A program made the position numbers and the translations under genes. From NCBI GenBank assembly GCA_026785865.1, contig JAJAZG010000033.1, positions 1 through 7,090 on the forward strand: 7,090 nucleotides of DNA, written 5' to 3'. Positions 6,294 through 7,090 of this stretch are shown piece after piece; positions within the stretch are counted from its first letter, which is position 1, and the number at the start of each line of letters is the position of its first letter. The notes beneath the pieces are model-generated. The model ran no database searches, was not told where the DNA came from, and saw only the letters and a program-made list of their open reading frames with translations. Source of the DNA: Pseudanabaena sp. CAN_BIN31 (GTDB taxonomy: Bacteria; Cyanobacteriota; Cyanobacteriia; Pseudanabaenales; Pseudanabaenaceae).

Positions 6294-6640
6294 CTATCCC
6301 CAGTCTTCACCAAAATCGTCTTTCGGTTTTTTAGTTTTCCTAGGAATATCTTTTTTTACATCCGATGCTTTGGTTGTAAATTAATTTTTTGAAGGAAAAT
6401 TTTGATCGGCAAAACCAAAAAATTTCGGTATAGTTAGCGTATCAAAACTTATTGAGCTTTACCAAAAGTTAACAAATATAGCTCCTAAGCCAGCTGACAA
6501 GACTAAGACTAGTCCTAGGAGTAATTTGGCTGACTCAAAGAAGAAAAACTTCAAGTTAACTAGATAGGTGTTTTGACCGCAAAAATCGCGATCGCTATAG
6601 ACATCATCCAGAGAGAGGTATATAGCGATAAACGTATCAT
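6294..6640 (-). pseudogene. Broken LapA/DUF1049-type small membrane protein gene
   Basis: The minus-strand ATG at 6640 opens a frame reading MIRLSLYTSLWMMSIAIAIF-AV, which stops at 6560. The adjacent frame, from 6575 on, continues naturally as QNTYLVNLKFFFFESAK and LLLGLVLVLSAGLGAIFVNFW. Joined by restoring one base near 6575-6577, this is the two-helix LapA (lipopolysaccharide assembly protein A, DUF1049) pattern: a first hydrophobic helix, the QN-x-x-x-V-x-L-x-F-x-F hinge, then a second glycine-containing helix. The same second frame meets TAA at 6459-6461 and TAA at 6381-6383, then runs through a charged tail (KKPKDDFGEDWG) to TAG at 6294-6296. This gives about 115 codons in all, a plausible length for cyanobacterial homologues. 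One frameshift and two in-frame stops point to a true pseudogene rather than one sequencing error. The family call is from motif memory. LapA-domain proteins are inner-membrane proteins of poorly known function in cyanobacteria. Confidence 0.62.
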
Positions 6641-6648
6641 TGGTGAAT

Positions 6649-6894
6649 CTATTCTGTAAAAGATGAACTTGAAGCTTTCATTAGGTAATGACCAAATTTT
6701 TCGACAAAGCGATTTTCGATAATGGCTTGGCGCATTTGCTATATGAATCGAATAAGCTCAGTAATAGGACTGTCGGTAAACAAAAGCAAGACACAGAGGT
6801 AAAGAGTTGACTGAAGTACCCCTGTTAAGGTGACTTTTAAATTATTGGGCGGAAAGAAGCCGAAAGGTAGACAGATGAGGATGTTTAGAGTCAT
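6649..6894 (-). pseudogene. Possible C-terminal remnant of tRNA-guanine transglycosylase, with in-frame amber codon
   Basis: In a single minus-strand frame, ITELIRFI is followed by TAG (6741-6739) and then QMRQAIIENRFVEKFGHYL before the final TAG at 6651-6649. Reading the amber as a sense codon gives a continuous pattern resembling the last helix of bacterial TGT enzymes (x-ITELIRF-xxx-R-x-AI-xx-RF-x-x-F). A CAG or CAA to TAG change would explain the break. The same frame is open from ATG at 6894 (51 codons, hydrophobic, LYLCVLLLF near the end), but that upstream part does not look like TGT and the catalytic and zinc-binding regions are absent. It could instead be a 51-aa hydrophobic hypothetical protein. 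It precedes the broken LapA-type gene on the same strand. The assignment is tentative. Confidence 0.3.
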
Positions 6895-6993
6895 ATGTCT
6901 TCTTCTTTTGTGGCTTTTTCACAGACCGTGGGGACGAACGAAGTCGTTTTAAATTTACTTTAGAGACTACCAAGAAATAATAGATCCCATAGC
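6895..6993. other. Short non-coding gap between debris and the edge ORF
   Basis: No gene or structure is supported here. A 22-codon plus-strand ORF from 6895 is serine-rich at its start, resembles nothing and has no ribosome-binding site. Confidence 0.5.
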
Positions 6994-7090
6994 TTAGGTT
7001 GATTTGCCGCAAATCTCAACAAACCATTTTTGAAGATCGGGTAGACGCTTAAGCTGTTTTTCAATTTCTGCCATGGCTGCAATAGTGAGC
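6994..7090 (-). CDS. Partial or small unidentified ORF at the right edge
   Basis: The minus-strand frame is open from the window edge to TAA at 6996-6994. It includes a possible start at 7074 giving a 26-residue polar, amphipathic product (AEIEKQLKRLPDLQKWFVEI, ending CGKST). There is no ribosome-binding site before 7074 and the frame continues upstream, so this is more likely the 3' end of a longer gene outside the window. The composition, with regularly spaced charged and hydrophobic residues, looks protein-coding. I do not recognise the family. Confidence 0.4.
   Translation of the reverse strand, partial: LTIAAMAEIEKQLKRLPDLQKWFVEICGKST

Larger units (their letters stand above)
235..6595. 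repeat. HIP1 octamer (GCGATCGC), 11 dispersed copies
   Basis: Exact copies start at 235, 530, 639, 993, 1231, 1690, 2000, 2069, 2669, 3683 and 6588. Ten lie in the urease operon including the inserted Uma2-family gene, one lies in the LapA-type pseudogene, and none lies in the 1770-bp porin gene. By chance an octamer is expected about once per 65 kb. This overrepresentation is a known trait of many cyanobacterial genomes and supports that assignment. Confidence 0.95.

Noticed and set aside
6480..6540. Loose inverted matches around CTCCTAAG and CTAGGAG and repeated GGCTGAC
   Set aside because: The matches are short and lie within sequence already explained as the LapA-type coding remnant.

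Overview
The window looks like a cyanobacterial chromosome segment. It carries eleven copies of the octamer GCGATCGC (HIP1), which is typical of cyanobacteria. It also has a ureD-ureA-ureB-ureC urease operon, a Uma2-family nuclease gene and an SLH-domain/OprB-type outer-membrane porin. The genus cannot be settled from this sequence; a filamentous or Pseudanabaena-like freshwater lineage is only a guess.

Positions 60-3940 (+ strand) hold the urease operon: ureD (nickel-insertion chaperone), ureA (gamma), ureB (beta) and ureC (alpha). The genes are tightly spaced, and every nickel ligand and catalytic residue I can map in UreC is present. The one interruption is a Uma2-family PD-(D/E)XK nuclease-like gene between ureA and ureB (1225-1860). 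It ends in a perfect 13-bp hairpin and, with that hairpin, is bracketed by a 7-bp direct repeat TAATTAA, so it looks like a unit inserted into the operon without breaking it. The accessory genes ureE, ureF and ureG do not follow ureC and must lie elsewhere if the urease works.

Positions 3941-4339 contain no gene. They hold a 123-bp imperfect inverted-repeat element that could be a small non-autonomous transposon relic, then a strong 19-bp hairpin with A and T tracts that can act as a terminator in both directions between the convergent ureC and porin genes.

Positions 4340-6109 (- strand) encode a 589-aa porin with signal peptide, SLH domain, coiled coil and OprB-type beta-barrel.

Positions 6110-7090 have no long intact gene, but minus-strand translation shows gene debris. 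There is a LapA/DUF1049-type small membrane protein gene broken by one frameshift and two in-frame stops (6294-6640). Just upstream is a short fragment resembling the C-terminus of tRNA-guanine transglycosylase, interrupted by an amber codon (6649-6894). A small open frame runs off the right edge (6994-7090). The region therefore looks like a decaying stretch next to a functional operon.
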